A stretch of DNA of 34,955 nt from an uncultured Spirochaetales bacterium (GTDB taxonomy: Bacteria; Spirochaetota; Spirochaetia; Sphaerochaetales; Sphaerochaetaceae), in the NCBI GenBank assembly GCA_949285905.1, contig CASDZV010000075.1:1-34955 (forward strand), read 5' to 3'. The first letter of the stretch is position 1, and each line of letters starts with the position of its first letter. The notes below the pieces were generated by a model. The model was not told the origin of the DNA and searched no databases. It saw nothing but the letters and a program-made list of their open reading frames with translations. Shown one piece after another: positions 7,961 through 16,005 of this stretch. The position numbers were made by a program, and so were the translations under genes.

Positions 7961-8050
7961 AATCGACAACTCTTCTCGTTACAATCGCGGGTTCTGAGGG
8001 CGGGAAGGATTTGTTTTTTTTTGACTCTGGAATCGACAACTTTCTCGTTA
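7961..8050 (+). repeat. Two near-identical 20-nt direct repeats after the tRNA
   Basis: A copy beginning AATCGACAACT and ending TTCTCGTTA lies at 7961-7981. A second copy, shorter by one C/T, lies at 8031-8050. The spacing is 70 nt and a run of nine T lies between them (about 8014-8022). The gene-free stretch 7935-8397 otherwise holds only the palindrome at 8222-8265 and a promoter. No integrase or complete second copy of the tRNA end was found. Confidence 0.7.
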
Positions 8051-8221
8051 TCCTTCTTCGATTCTCATTAGTGTTTTGGGTTCTGCTCGACGATTTGGGA
8101 AGTGGCGACGAGACGCTGCAGAAATACATAGAGAATCAGGGCTGATTTGCAGCTATTCACATGACTACATTGATATCTCGCTGCATTTTTGTGTATCGGG
8201 ATTTTCTACATGTCCCCCGAG

Positions 8222-8265
8222 TTTACTCAATCGATTGAGATAATTAACTTAAGTTGTTGAGTAAA
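8222..8265. promoter_or_regulatory. Palindromic operator-like site
   Basis: The sequence CTCAATCGATTGAG (8226-8239) is a perfect 14-bp palindrome. It lies within a larger inverted repeat TTTACTCAA (8222-8230) / TTGAGTAAA (8257-8265), so the half-site TTGAG occurs three times. It is about 130-175 nt upstream of the InlB-repeat lipoprotein gene and may bind a dimeric regulator. No regulator is assigned. Confidence 0.4.
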
Positions 8266-8348
8266 TTATCATGTTCTGCAATATTATGTTTCAGCTCGAA
8301 ATCCAGCTTGTATGCTTCTGCATCATTTTTCTTCTTTTTGTTTCATTC

Positions 8349-8377
8349 TTTTCAGGTTTCTGTCTGCATGGTAATAT
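8349..8377 (+). promoter_or_regulatory. Predicted promoter of InlB-repeat lipoprotein gene
   Basis: A -35-like TTTTCA (8349-8354) is followed after 17 nt by a -10-like TAATAT (8372-8377), preceded by TGG. An AGAGGAAAA ribosome binding site at about 8384-8392 precedes the ATG at 8398, giving a short conventional leader. Confidence 0.45.
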
Positions 8378-8397
8378 GTTCCTAGAGGAAAATTCTT

Positions 8398-10173
8398 ATG
8401 CACAGAAGTAATACCCCCCCCCTATGCCGGATTTTATCCTGCATTTTATTTTTTAGTATAGTTTTGCTTGTGGTAGCATGTGGTGAAATCGGAGTAGATT
8501 TGCCATATGTCTCTACAGATCGGACAATTGAGGCAGAAGTTTTCATTCCTGAAGATGTTGATTCCCCTGAAACAGTCATAGACTGGGGTGATTCCGGCCC
8601 TTTGAAACTGCCAGTCGGTCAGACAGTGAATTCTCTTCCTTCACCTGTAATCAAGTCACCAAACAAGAACATGGGCTTCAAAGGCTGGTATTTGGCTCCA
8701 GGTGGCGAGGCAGAAGACAAGGTTGTTTTTCCTTTTACTGTCACCGAGGAGACAAAACTCTACGCCTGCTTCGATGAGCAATATGCAATAGTGCAGAGCA
8801 TTCCAGATGTGAATGGATACGAAGTGCCATGGACTCCTGATGAAGTCAGGATTTTCAGGAATGAAGAGCTCAAAGCGGAAAATCTGGGAACACCAGAGGC
8901 AACAGGCTTTGATTTTCTGGGCTGGTTCACAGATCCAGATATGACAGAGGAAGCTGCATTCCCGATTCAGATAACTCAGAGCATTACACTGTATGCCAAG
9001 TTCGAACGCACAAAAGTCAGTGTCACTTATGAGTATATTCTCAATCCTGCATCAGATGATGTGATTCCTTCTCCAATGCCAGAGAACGGAAAAGTTGAAC
9101 CTGACACGATGATTCAGGTACCTTCAGATCCAGTAGCTGCCGGATATGATTTTGTCGCGTGGTATCTTGATCCGGATCTCACAGAAAGGATGACAGGAGG
9201 GGTGAAGGCGGAGGGAACAGAACTCCATCTCTATGCTTATTTTGTTGAGCATGAGGTCGCGATGACTGAAGGACCTGAAGGTGAGGCTGTTATTCCGATT
9301 ACTTATACAGCTGATGTCTCGGACCCTGATGATGTACATTATGTAGTCTCGTCTATCGATGATGGAGAGGACCTTCTGTATATCATCAATGATATCAACG
9401 GGTATCCCGTAGATATAGCATATGGTGCTGCAGTAGGAAGGGAGTTCAACGGAGATGCGGATGTGACTGTAAGAAATATCGGATCGCAGGCATTCGAAAA
9501 CACTGAATTCATAAATGCAGAAAAATTAGCATCGGAAAACCATTCATATAGCTTCACCATAGTGCGAGATAAGAACGGAAACGGTGGAAACTTAGAGTTG
9601 GGAGCTTTTTCAAATGCGACTTTCTCTAAAGATGCTTCTGGAGGACTTATAACATTTTCGATCAATCAGAGGACAGAGAAAGATGATGGTGTTCTTGGTG
9701 AAGTACGTGAGAATGCCCTTGGAATGGTAGTCATTGGTGATACCAAGGCAAGTGCTGAAATCACAATGAACCTTGGAACAGTCATTGATACAGGCTTGTA
9801 CAGTTTTTTCATCGGGCAGGAGTCTGAAAGTAAATATATCAATGCATCTATCAAAATCCAGAAGCTTAAAACCGGAGCATGTGATGCCGAAACTTCTTTT
9901 TTCGAAGGTTTTAAAGGTGGAGAGGGAAACCTGACTCTGACTATTACAGAAGGGGAAGCAAATTCTCTGGATAGTGCAAAATTCGGAGAAGGTGCTGAGA
10001 TATCAGATGAATGTGCAGTGAACATTGAGATTATCGGACCTGCAGCTGCATACCAGGGTTCTGCCTATTTTACTCCGTCTTATATCAAGAATCTGGCGCA
10101 AAGCGGCGAACTCATTATTGATGAATGCACATCATTCATAGTCAATGGTACAGAGATCCTGCCTCTGTACTGA
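8398..10173 (+). CDS. Surface lipoprotein with InlB-type repeats, predicted phase-variable
   Basis: A 591-residue predicted lipoprotein. The signal peptide is followed by the lipobox LVVAC (Cys28). Residues about 75-250 contain three InlB B-type (Listeria-Bacteroides) repeats, recognisable by GFKGWYLAPGG, GFDFLGWFTDPDMTE and GYDFVAWYLDPDLTE, each ending near LYA(C/K/Y)F. The rest is a low-similarity extracellular region with an IGSQAFENTEF segment that recalls BspA-type leucine-rich repeats. The start at 8398 has a good ribosome binding site (AGAGGAAAA). Codons 6-9 run through a C9 tract. With nine C the frame is open. One C more or fewer leads to a stop within about 15-20 codons. The protein probably acts in adhesion or surface variation, but the ligand is unknown. 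Confidence 0.8.
   Translation: MHRSNTPPLCRILSCILFFSIVLLVVACGEIGVDLPYVSTDRTIEAEVFIPEDVDSPETVIDWGDSGPLKLPVGQTVNSLPSPVIKSPNKNMGFKGWYLAPGGEAEDKVVFPFTVTEETKLYACFDEQYAIVQSIPDVNGYEVPWTPDEVRIFRNEELKAENLGTPEATGFDFLGWFTDPDMTEEAAFPIQITQSITLYAKFERTKVSVTYEYILNPASDDVIPSPMPENGKVEPDTMIQVPSDPVAAGYDFVAWYLDPDLTERMTGGVKAEGTELHLYAYFVEHEVAMTEGPEGEAVIPITYTADVSDPDDVHYVVSSIDDGEDLLYIINDINGYPVDIAYGAAVGREFNGDADVTVRNIGSQAFENTEFINAEKLASENHSYSFTIVRDKNGNGGNLELGAFSNATFSKDASGGLITFSINQRTEKDDGVLGEVRENALGMVVIGDTKASAEITMNLGTVIDTGLYSFFIGQESESKYINASIKIQKLKTGACDAETSFFEGFKGGEGNLTLTITEGEANSLDSAKFGEGAEISDECAVNIEIIGPAAAYQGSAYFTPSYIKNLAQSGELIIDECTSFIVNGTEILPLY
8414..8422 (+). repeat. Poly-C (C9) tract in the 5' coding region
   Basis: Nine consecutive C residues lie in the signal-peptide coding region, 16 nt after the start codon. 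The present length keeps the reading frame open. Eight or ten C would shift into early stops (TAG in both cases). This is a candidate slipped-strand phase-variation switch in the ON state. Confidence 0.85.
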
Positions 10174-10187
10174 TAAGAATCAAATAT

Positions 10188-10220
10188 TTCTCCTGTTCTG
10201 TGGCAATCGGGACAGGAGAA
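10188..10220 (+). terminator. Hairpin after the InlB-repeat lipoprotein gene
   Basis: TTCTCCTGT (10188-10196) and ACAGGAGAA (10212-10220) form a perfect 9-bp stem 15 nt after the stop codon. Only a weak T-rich stretch follows, so it may be a weak terminator or a transcript-stabilising hairpin. Confidence 0.4.
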
Positions 10221-10342
10221 GCCTTCCGTCACTTGTTCTTCCTTGAGTGGAAAAATCGTCCGCATTTGTGTTCTTCATCCGATTATTGGTCTAATTCCTT
10301 GCAATATAAGCGTTGGTGAAATATCATGACCTGGAGGTGATG

Positions 10343-12088
10343 ATGAAAAAGATATCAACTTCAGGAGGTGCTTCCCTCCTTTCCTTTTTTCTTCTGCTTC
10401 TCTTTTCCTGTTCTCCTGTGTCATATGGAGAACTGACAGCTCCAGAGGAGACTGTGGATGAGAATTTCGCAGAAGAGGCAAGTGCGACATGGAATGAGGA
10501 TCAGATGACTATTCTCTTCCCTGCAGTTTCATGGGCAAGAACTTATGGTTACTCATTCAGCGATGATGATCCTATTGCCGGACGCACTGTATTTCATGAG
10601 GATGATGGCAGTTACACAATGATAATCCGTGCATTGCCGGATCCTGTAAATGATGAGTATTCTGTCACGCTTTACGCAACTTCGAATAATGATGGTTCTG
10701 GAAACTGGAGGGAACTTTGTACTATCGAGAATGTTGAACATGCACGGGCAGACATCGACAGCTTCGCCCCTGATGCATACATCTCAGAGCGCAAAGAGGA
10801 CTCAGTTGTCATACATGTGACTAATGATCCTGCGGATATGGTCTATAAAGTCATATTCTCAGATGGTAAGGAAACTGCAGAGTTTGATGATGCTGTATTC
10901 ACTGTCACTGGCATTGGACGAGGGGAGACAGCGCTTGAGGTAGTGCACCGCTATGCTGATGAGACTGAGTATGGACGTTTCGGTGCAGAACTTACCGTTC
11001 CAGCCTTCGAAATGGAAGCTGCAATGTCTCTTGAAGTCCAGGGGAGCAGCCTTCGCCTCTCTGGCCTCCCATCCGGTTACACTGCGGTCTCGATTGTGAA
11101 TACGGATACTGGCAGTGTTCTCGCCACAGCATCAAATGCAGGAAGTACCATCACATTCTCCTCCTTTGAAGGTTTTGATTCCGGTCTTTTCCGGGCTGAG
11201 GCCACGAATGGAAAAAGAAAGGTTATAAGCAACACTGTTGCTTTCACAGCACCTGTAACTGTCAGTGAAACAGATGTCATGAGACAGCATTACAAGGTGA
11301 CAATCCCTGTCGTGGAAGGTATCGATACATCATTATTCTCTGCTGAGATCATCGGTGCGCCTCAGGCCAGACTTCAGGTTGTTTTGAATGAGGAAGGAAA
11401 CGAGGCGGATCTCATTGTCTCAAATCTCTCAAGCGATACGGCATATAGCAATGGCTATATTCTCGTAGATGATCATGCAATCATAACAATCCCTGAATTC
11501 CGGACAGATAGCTTTGAAGGTACGTATGCGTATAGGAGCACTGTGCATTCTGATAAATCCATGGATGCCTTCATTGTTGAAGTACGTCTCGCTCCTGCAA
11601 GCCCTACATCAAAGTATTACTTCTATGCATCTCCAGAGGATCCGTTCAATACCGAGAAGCGTGATGACATGAGAATCTCACCGCTCAGGGATGAAGGAGA
11701 GCCTGGTTATGGCAGTGCAATCAAGTATGATGGCAATACAGATTATCAGAGGACATATCGCTGGAATAACGAGAAATGGAATACCAGTCCATTTGACCCT
11801 TCAACATGGCAGGTTGAATCATATATAGCGGAAGCTGACAGCTATGAAGCAAATGTCAGATCAGTGACATCTTTGGCTACAGCAGTCACGACATCGAAGT
11901 ATGACTTGACAGAAGACAGTGAAGGCAATGCGATGATAGTATTCTTCAACAAAATTACTGGTGGAGACAATTATGCTATTGCAGCTGGTAATGCCTTTAT
12001 AAGGCAGAACAGTTCTCCTGATGTAGAGAAGTATGGAGAAGATGATGCTGCGTATACATTTGAGCTGAAGCTGGAGGAGGGTGTATGA
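10343..12088 (+). CDS. Large lipoprotein, translationally coupled to an outer-membrane protein
   Basis: The start is placed at the ATG at 10343 (or 10340 just before it), because GGAGGT at 10333-10338 precedes it and the signal peptide then begins MKKIS. The earlier in-frame start at 10313 would add an unlikely polar extension. The product is about 581 residues with lipobox LLFSC. The mature region is rich in beta strands and acidic residues and looks like several immunoglobulin or fibronectin-type domains, but I recognise no specific family. Its stop overlaps the start of the following barrel protein by 4 nt (ATGA), so the two are made together and may form a surface complex. No homopolymer tract is present. 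Confidence 0.75.
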   Translation: MKKISTSGGASLLSFFLLLLFSCSPVSYGELTAPEETVDENFAEEASATWNEDQMTILFPAVSWARTYGYSFSDDDPIAGRTVFHEDDGSYTMIIRALPDPVNDEYSVTLYATSNNDGSGNWRELCTIENVEHARADIDSFAPDAYISERKEDSVVIHVTNDPADMVYKVIFSDGKETAEFDDAVFTVTGIGRGETALEVVHRYADETEYGRFGAELTVPAFEMEAAMSLEVQGSSLRLSGLPSGYTAVSIVNTDTGSVLATASNAGSTITFSSFEGFDSGLFRAEATNGKRKVISNTVAFTAPVTVSETDVMRQHYKVTIPVVEGIDTSLFSAEIIGAPQARLQVVLNEEGNEADLIVSNLSSDTAYSNGYILVDDHAIITIPEFRTDSFEGTYAYRSTVHSDKSMDAFIVEVRLAPASPTSKYYFYASPEDPFNTEKRDDMRISPLRDEGEPGYGSAIKYDGNTDYQRTYRWNNEKWNTSPFDPSTWQVESYIAEADSYEANVRSVTSLATAVTTSKYDLTEDSEGNAMIVFFNKITGGDNYAIAAGNAFIRQNSSPDVEKYGEDDAAYTFELKLEEGV

Positions 12089-13386
12089 AAAAGATAATTG
12101 CGCTATGTCTGGTTGCTGTTCTGACATCATCGCTCTTTGCTGCAGTTATTCCTGCTCCAAGCGTCAGGGAACAAAAGTCTTGGGTGCAGCATCCCGGGCT
12201 TCTTGCATATACAGAAGGTGAGACGAAGTTTTCCATTAAGGCAGGTTTCGGCAGTGATTATTCCGGACTCCGGTTCATGGCGGATCCAGTAGGAACGCTG
12301 CAGAAAGCCGCTTCTTACCTGCAGTCCACGCTTTACAACAGCAGTGATCAGTATCTTGCAGAGCATTATAACAGTATCGCGAATGCTCTTTCATTTGATC
12401 CGGGATTCCCGAAAGCAGGAAATACAGATGAGGAGACAGCATACTTTATCCGTGAGTACTTCAAGGATGGTGGTCGCTTTGATTCGCTTAATGATGCGAA
12501 CAAGGCAAGAGCTGCAGTAGGTGCACTCAGATACAATGCAGTGACATATCCTTATTCCATTCTCCGCGGTGGCCTTACCCTTGATCTTGCAATGGAGGGA
12601 GGAGAGGTAAAGAACGGACTTGGCTGGAACTGGAATGTGACATTCTTCTTCGATGGAGCGACATCGCTCTTTCCTCAGATGACAGCAAAGGACAAGTATG
12701 CGCTCTCAGGCGATGGATACTACAGGTACGGCAATGAGTTCGGACTCGCAGCTGGTGGGGATATAGGATATGGTACATACCTTTATGAGGATAAAATCGC
12801 AGTAGGCTTCTCAGCCAGCCCGCAGATATTCTTCCGCTCAGGCTTTCACAATGAGGACTATCTTGATGGACGTTTGAACGGTACTCCGCTGAGCCTTCTT
12901 GCATCTAATATCTTCTATCTTGGAGCCGGGATTGACCTCAACCTCGGTGCACTCTATAGATTTAATGAGAACATAGCGCTCTCATTGGATTTCCGTCACA
13001 TCCCATCGCTGCAGACATACTGGTATTTCAAGGCTGAGGATTTCGTGGATGCATTTGAATTCCATCATGACAACAATTTCTATTTTGAGCCTTTTGATAT
13101 CACGCTTACAGCCATTTTTGATTATGGCCGTGTCCGTGGAGATTTTGGAATCAGGAATGTTATCGACCAGCTCATCGTTGAGGATCTCATCAACGGCTAT
13201 AGCTTTGATTACTGGACGCTTTTCCAGTTCCATGTTGAGTATGATCTAAATGATTCCCTGATGCTTTATCTTGAGTATGCACGCCGTATGCTTTCCTTCG
13301 GCGTGCAGACAGGAGGCTTCACTGCAGAGCTCTCAACGCCTCTGGACAGACTTGGCTTCGCTGTCAGCATCGGCTACGAATTCTAA
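12085..13386 (+). CDS. Outer-membrane beta-barrel protein
   Basis: A 433-residue protein with a typical signal peptide (about 1-19, ending SSLFA before AVIPA). Many amphipathic strand segments with aromatic girdle residues are visible (YRYGNEFGLAAGGDIGYGTYLY, YLGAGIDLNLGALYRFNENIALSLDFRHI, MLYLEYARRM). The C-terminus FAVSIGYEF ends in Phe, the usual BAM recognition signature. Length and strand pattern suggest a mid-size barrel; no named family is recognised. GGAGG precedes the ATG, which overlaps the upstream lipoprotein gene by 4 nt. A clear hairpin with T-rich tail follows. Confidence 0.8.
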   Translation: MKKIIALCLVAVLTSSLFAAVIPAPSVREQKSWVQHPGLLAYTEGETKFSIKAGFGSDYSGLRFMADPVGTLQKAASYLQSTLYNSSDQYLAEHYNSIANALSFDPGFPKAGNTDEETAYFIREYFKDGGRFDSLNDANKARAAVGALRYNAVTYPYSILRGGLTLDLAMEGGEVKNGLGWNWNVTFFFDGATSLFPQMTAKDKYALSGDGYYRYGNEFGLAAGGDIGYGTYLYEDKIAVGFSASPQIFFRSGFHNEDYLDGRLNGTPLSLLASNIFYLGAGIDLNLGALYRFNENIALSLDFRHIPSLQTYWYFKAEDFVDAFEFHHDNNFYFEPFDITLTAIFDYGRVRGDFGIRNVIDQLIVEDLINGYSFDYWTLFQFHVEYDLNDSLMLYLEYARRMLSFGVQTGGFTAELSTPLDRLGFAVSIGYEF

Positions 13387-13394
13387 AAATAATT

Positions 13395-13440
13395 CTCCAT
13401 CCTTTCCGGCATTACTGCCGCCCTTAGGATGGAGTTTTCT
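13395..13440 (+). terminator. Rho-independent terminator of the lipoprotein-barrel operon
   Basis: CTCCATCCT (13395-13403) pairs perfectly with AGGATGGAG (13426-13434). An inner CGGCA/TGCCG stem adds stability, and TTTTCTTTCTTC follows. It lies 9 nt after the stop of the barrel gene. Confidence 0.85.
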
Positions 13441-13541
13441 TTCTTCAGACATTTACCAGATGCCTTTCAAAAGCGAGACATCGACTGAAGCAGTGGGTTA
13501 TCTTCCCATCTTTCGCTGGAATGAATCAGGTTAGTTAAAAC

Positions 13542-13573
13542 AATACCCCTTGGTTTTGTGGCCAAGAGGTATT
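13542..13573 (-). terminator. Terminator of the beta-helix lipoprotein gene
   Basis: AATACCCCTTGG (13542-13553) and CCAAGAGGTATT (13562-13573) form a 12-bp stem with one mismatch. Read on the minus strand it follows the stop codon at 13619 and is followed by TGTTTTAAC. It may also act on the plus strand. Confidence 0.7.
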
Positions 13574-13618
13574 TTCAAAAGAGATCTGAAACTTTCAACG
13601 CAATAATATTGTTGTTTA

Positions 13619-15231
13619 TCAGTTGCTATTGTCTGGAAGAACAGTTGTCTTTCCGTTATAGATAACAGAACAGTTCGGACCAAAATAATCTCCTCCGATT
13701 ATATTATCCGCCTGTGTTTTGTCATCTGTTGTGAGTGTTGCATCATAGTCACCGACACTTGCGATGAAAAGCGTTTTTGCTTCGTTATTGACGCCATCAT
13801 TGATTGTCATCTCAAGAGTCGTGTTTTCTAGTGTGGCTGAAGCATCGTATTTATATGCAGTGTCCATTGTGTTGCCAACAACAAGAGTTGCATAGGCCAC
13901 ATAAGTGCCGTCACGCCAGCCTCCATCAAAATAGTATGCCATGTTTGTTGGTTTATTAGGATTATCTGCTTCCGCAATGTATGTGCCTCTGGAAGATAGA
14001 GTGGAATCGATGAATGTCCCATGTCCTCCACGGACAAGAACTACAACATGATTGCTGCTTGCCTGGCATCTTTCCATGGTAAGTGTTCCATCTATGTTCA
14101 TGCAAATTGCGGTCGCATCTGAATCAAAAGTTGAATCATAAAGATTTATAGTTACATTATTTGGAGTTGGTACACTTGCATTAGTTCCTATTGCAAAAGC
14201 TCCTTTTGCAATAATTGAAGAGTTGTTTCTCACTTCTACATATGTATTGTTCCCATAAGGATAAATAGCACTTCCGTCTGCGTGCATCATCACGTTATCC
14301 AATGTCACGGAAGCGCTATCAAGAAGCACAAGATTTGCAGAAGTGGTGCTACCTGTGGGGTTTAGTATATCAAGTTTTCCACCTATAAACGTCAGCGATG
14401 TTCCTTTCTGGATTTGGATGCTACTCTGCTTCTGGATAGTGAGTTTGTTTTCATTGAGATAGAATGTATAAGCCTCACCAGCAGTATGTGTAAATCCATC
14501 AAGTGTTACGTCTTCTGTAAGTCTTACTTTTCCATACTGCTCAAGTTTTTCATAGAACTCAGTCTGATCATTCCCAACATCATAAGGCAGGCTGGTTGTT
14601 GCTTCGTCATTGTCTGCATCAATGTTTCCTGCAATTGTTGGTGCCTCATTGTTTGCAGCATCAATGGATACAATCACTACTGATGTTGTGATGTTTACAT
14701 CTTCTGCCTTGATTGCAGCACCGATGTATACACCAGTGACTGTTGTATTCTCTGGCGTTTTGACAGTGAGGTTTTCTGCCTTGATGCCACCATCCGCAAC
14801 GCTTACAATCGCAGAAATTGCTTCAGCAGCTGCTTCGGAGACTGTGACATAGAAACCTGAGAAATCAACAGTTGCTCCGCCGATGATTCTGAAAAGAGGA
14901 TTGCCTGTGTTTGCAGGATCACTAAGAACTGTTGCTGAAAGTGATGTAGCCGCGATATCATCAACAGTCACATTGCCTGTAATCTTGATATTCTTTTCAA
15001 TGGCAATGTTTGCATACGACGATGGAATAACTACATTGTCAGCTACGATTGTGTCGCCTTCATCTGCCGTTTCGATAGCTTTAATGAAATCACCTGCTGT
15101 CGAAACAGTAATGGCTGGATTGCTTATACCCCCCCCGTTGACGGTGGTAGGGCAACGCTTTGATACTGTGTGCAGCTTAATGCGAGGAGCATGATAGCTG
15201 TCACTAAAATGAAACTTTTGAGCTTCTTCAT
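13619..15231 (-). CDS. Beta-helix-like lipoprotein, frame interrupted at a G8 tract (phase-OFF)
   Basis: An ATG at 15231 begins a textbook lipoprotein signal peptide (MKKLKSFILV..., lipobox LALSC, Cys20). After 32 codons this frame enters a run of eight G (15136-15129) and stops at once (GTA TAA), giving a 35-residue peptide. The frame shifted by one nucleotide is open for more than 500 codons from the tract to the stop at 13619. A tract of nine (or six) G would join them into a protein of about 538 residues. The body has repeating strand turns (VTLDNVMMHADGSAIY, VTINLYDSTFDSD, LTMERCQASSNHVV) like a right-handed parallel beta-helix. Reading the long frame from an upstream start at 15247 gives a polar N-terminus with no signal peptide, so that start is rejected. 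Function: surface-exposed lipoprotein, ligand unknown. Confidence 0.8.
15129..15136 (-). repeat. Poly-G (G8) tract controlling reading frame
   Basis: Eight G on the minus strand (C8 on plus) separate the signal-peptide frame from the long downstream frame. Gain of one G restores a full lipoprotein gene. It is preceded on the plus strand by TATA, while the C9 tract at 8414 is preceded by AATA. Confidence 0.9.
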
Positions 15232-15340
15232 AGAAGTACCCCCGCATACAATGTATCAGGTGAGATTGGAAAAGGAAATAGTGAATGGAAATGTATGATA
15301 AGAAAGGTTGGGTATTTTTGCTCTTGTTTCATCAAAGATA

Positions 15341-15360
15341 ATGGCCGGTTTTCCGGCCAT
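15341..15360 (-). terminator. Hairpin after the small lipoprotein gene
   Basis: ATGGCCGG (15341-15348) and CCGGCCAT (15353-15360) form a perfect 8-bp stem with a 4-nt loop, 17 nt after the stop codon of the minus-strand lipoprotein gene. The following TTATCTTTG is only mildly T-rich. Confidence 0.6.
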
Positions 15361-15377
15361 ATGGGCAGAATCTGTGA

Positions 15378-15905
15378 TTATTTTTGCATTTGCTGCCCGA
15401 TTTCATATGCCTCCATCAGCCAGGATGTATCGATTGTCGTAACATCAATTGGTCTTCCATCTATACTGACTTCGTTGATAGTGAGCAGATCCTGAAATGC
15501 ATCTGGACCGGATGGTTGTGTATACATGTCAAATGTGAGATCCGCGTAGAAGTCATATGGTTTTCCGTTGTCAGAGACAGAGAATGTGCATGTGTATTTC
15601 GTTCTGTCTTCAGTTGTTGTGACTTTGCTTCCTGCGTTGATTGTAAGTCCATCATATGTGCATGGATTGATGAATTCCATCTCTTCATACCAGTCTTCAT
15701 AGCCGGTATACACATCTGTGTCGCACATGATGATTGTAAAGGTTGTTCCGATTCTCCTGATGAGCTCGTTGTCTTCTGCTGCTGTTCCTGTCTCAGTCCC
15801 CTGATTTCCTTCTTCTTTGTTGTCTGTTTTGGCAGATGGACTGCACGCTGTGATCATGACGGCTATAAGGAATATAGCCACTGTGAAGAATATTGTTTTC
15901 TTCAT
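15378..15905 (-). CDS. Small lipoprotein, unknown function
   Basis: A 175-residue protein with a strong lipoprotein signal peptide ending VMITAC (lipobox ITAC, Cys21), followed by a charged low-complexity linker rich in Asp, Glu and Thr. It is therefore probably tethered away from the membrane. The C-terminal domain (about 48-175) contains two cysteines and strand-like segments but is not recognised. A strong GAGGAGGG ribosome binding site precedes the ATG at 15905. It is divergent from the MATE exporter gene and transcribed towards the beta-helix lipoprotein gene, with a hairpin between them. Confidence 0.75.
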   Translation of the reverse strand: MKKTIFFTVAIFLIAVMITACSPSAKTDNKEEGNQGTETGTAAEDNELIRRIGTTFTIIMCDTDVYTGYEDWYEEMEFINPCTYDGLTINAGSKVTTTEDRTKYTCTFSVSDNGKPYDFYADLTFDMYTQPSGPDAFQDLLTINEVSIDGRPIDVTTIDTSWLMEAYEIGQQMQK

Positions 15906-15970
15906 GTTTCCCTCCTCGGATATGATTAATTATGTACAAATTACTCTCAATTTGCATAATTGGGAATACA

Positions 15971-15999
15971 TTGTTGCACTTGTCAGACAGGAATATAAT
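15971..15999 (+). promoter_or_regulatory. Predicted leaderless promoter of MATE gene
   Basis: A perfect TATAAT (15994-15999) ends six nt before the ATG at 16006. TTGTTG (15971-15976) lies 17 nt upstream as a weak -35. No proper Shine-Dalgarno sequence is seen. Confidence 0.55.
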
Positions 16000-16005
16000 C
16001 AAGGC

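Noticed and set aside
8085..8115. Short similarity to the tRNA-Ala 3' half (AAGTGGCGA) suggesting an att site
   Set aside because: Only nine bases are shared and no integrase is present. Chance is sufficient.
15137..15247. Upstream in-frame start at 15247 for the beta-helix lipoprotein
   Set aside because: It would give a polar N-terminus without a signal peptide, while the alternative frame from 15231 encodes a perfect lipoprotein signal. The long upstream frame is a by-product of the G8 shift.
15384..15929. 181-codon plus-strand open frame, cysteine-rich
   Set aside because: It is antisense to the small lipoprotein gene, which has a strong ribosome binding site and lipobox. Cysteine richness reflects the reverse frame.
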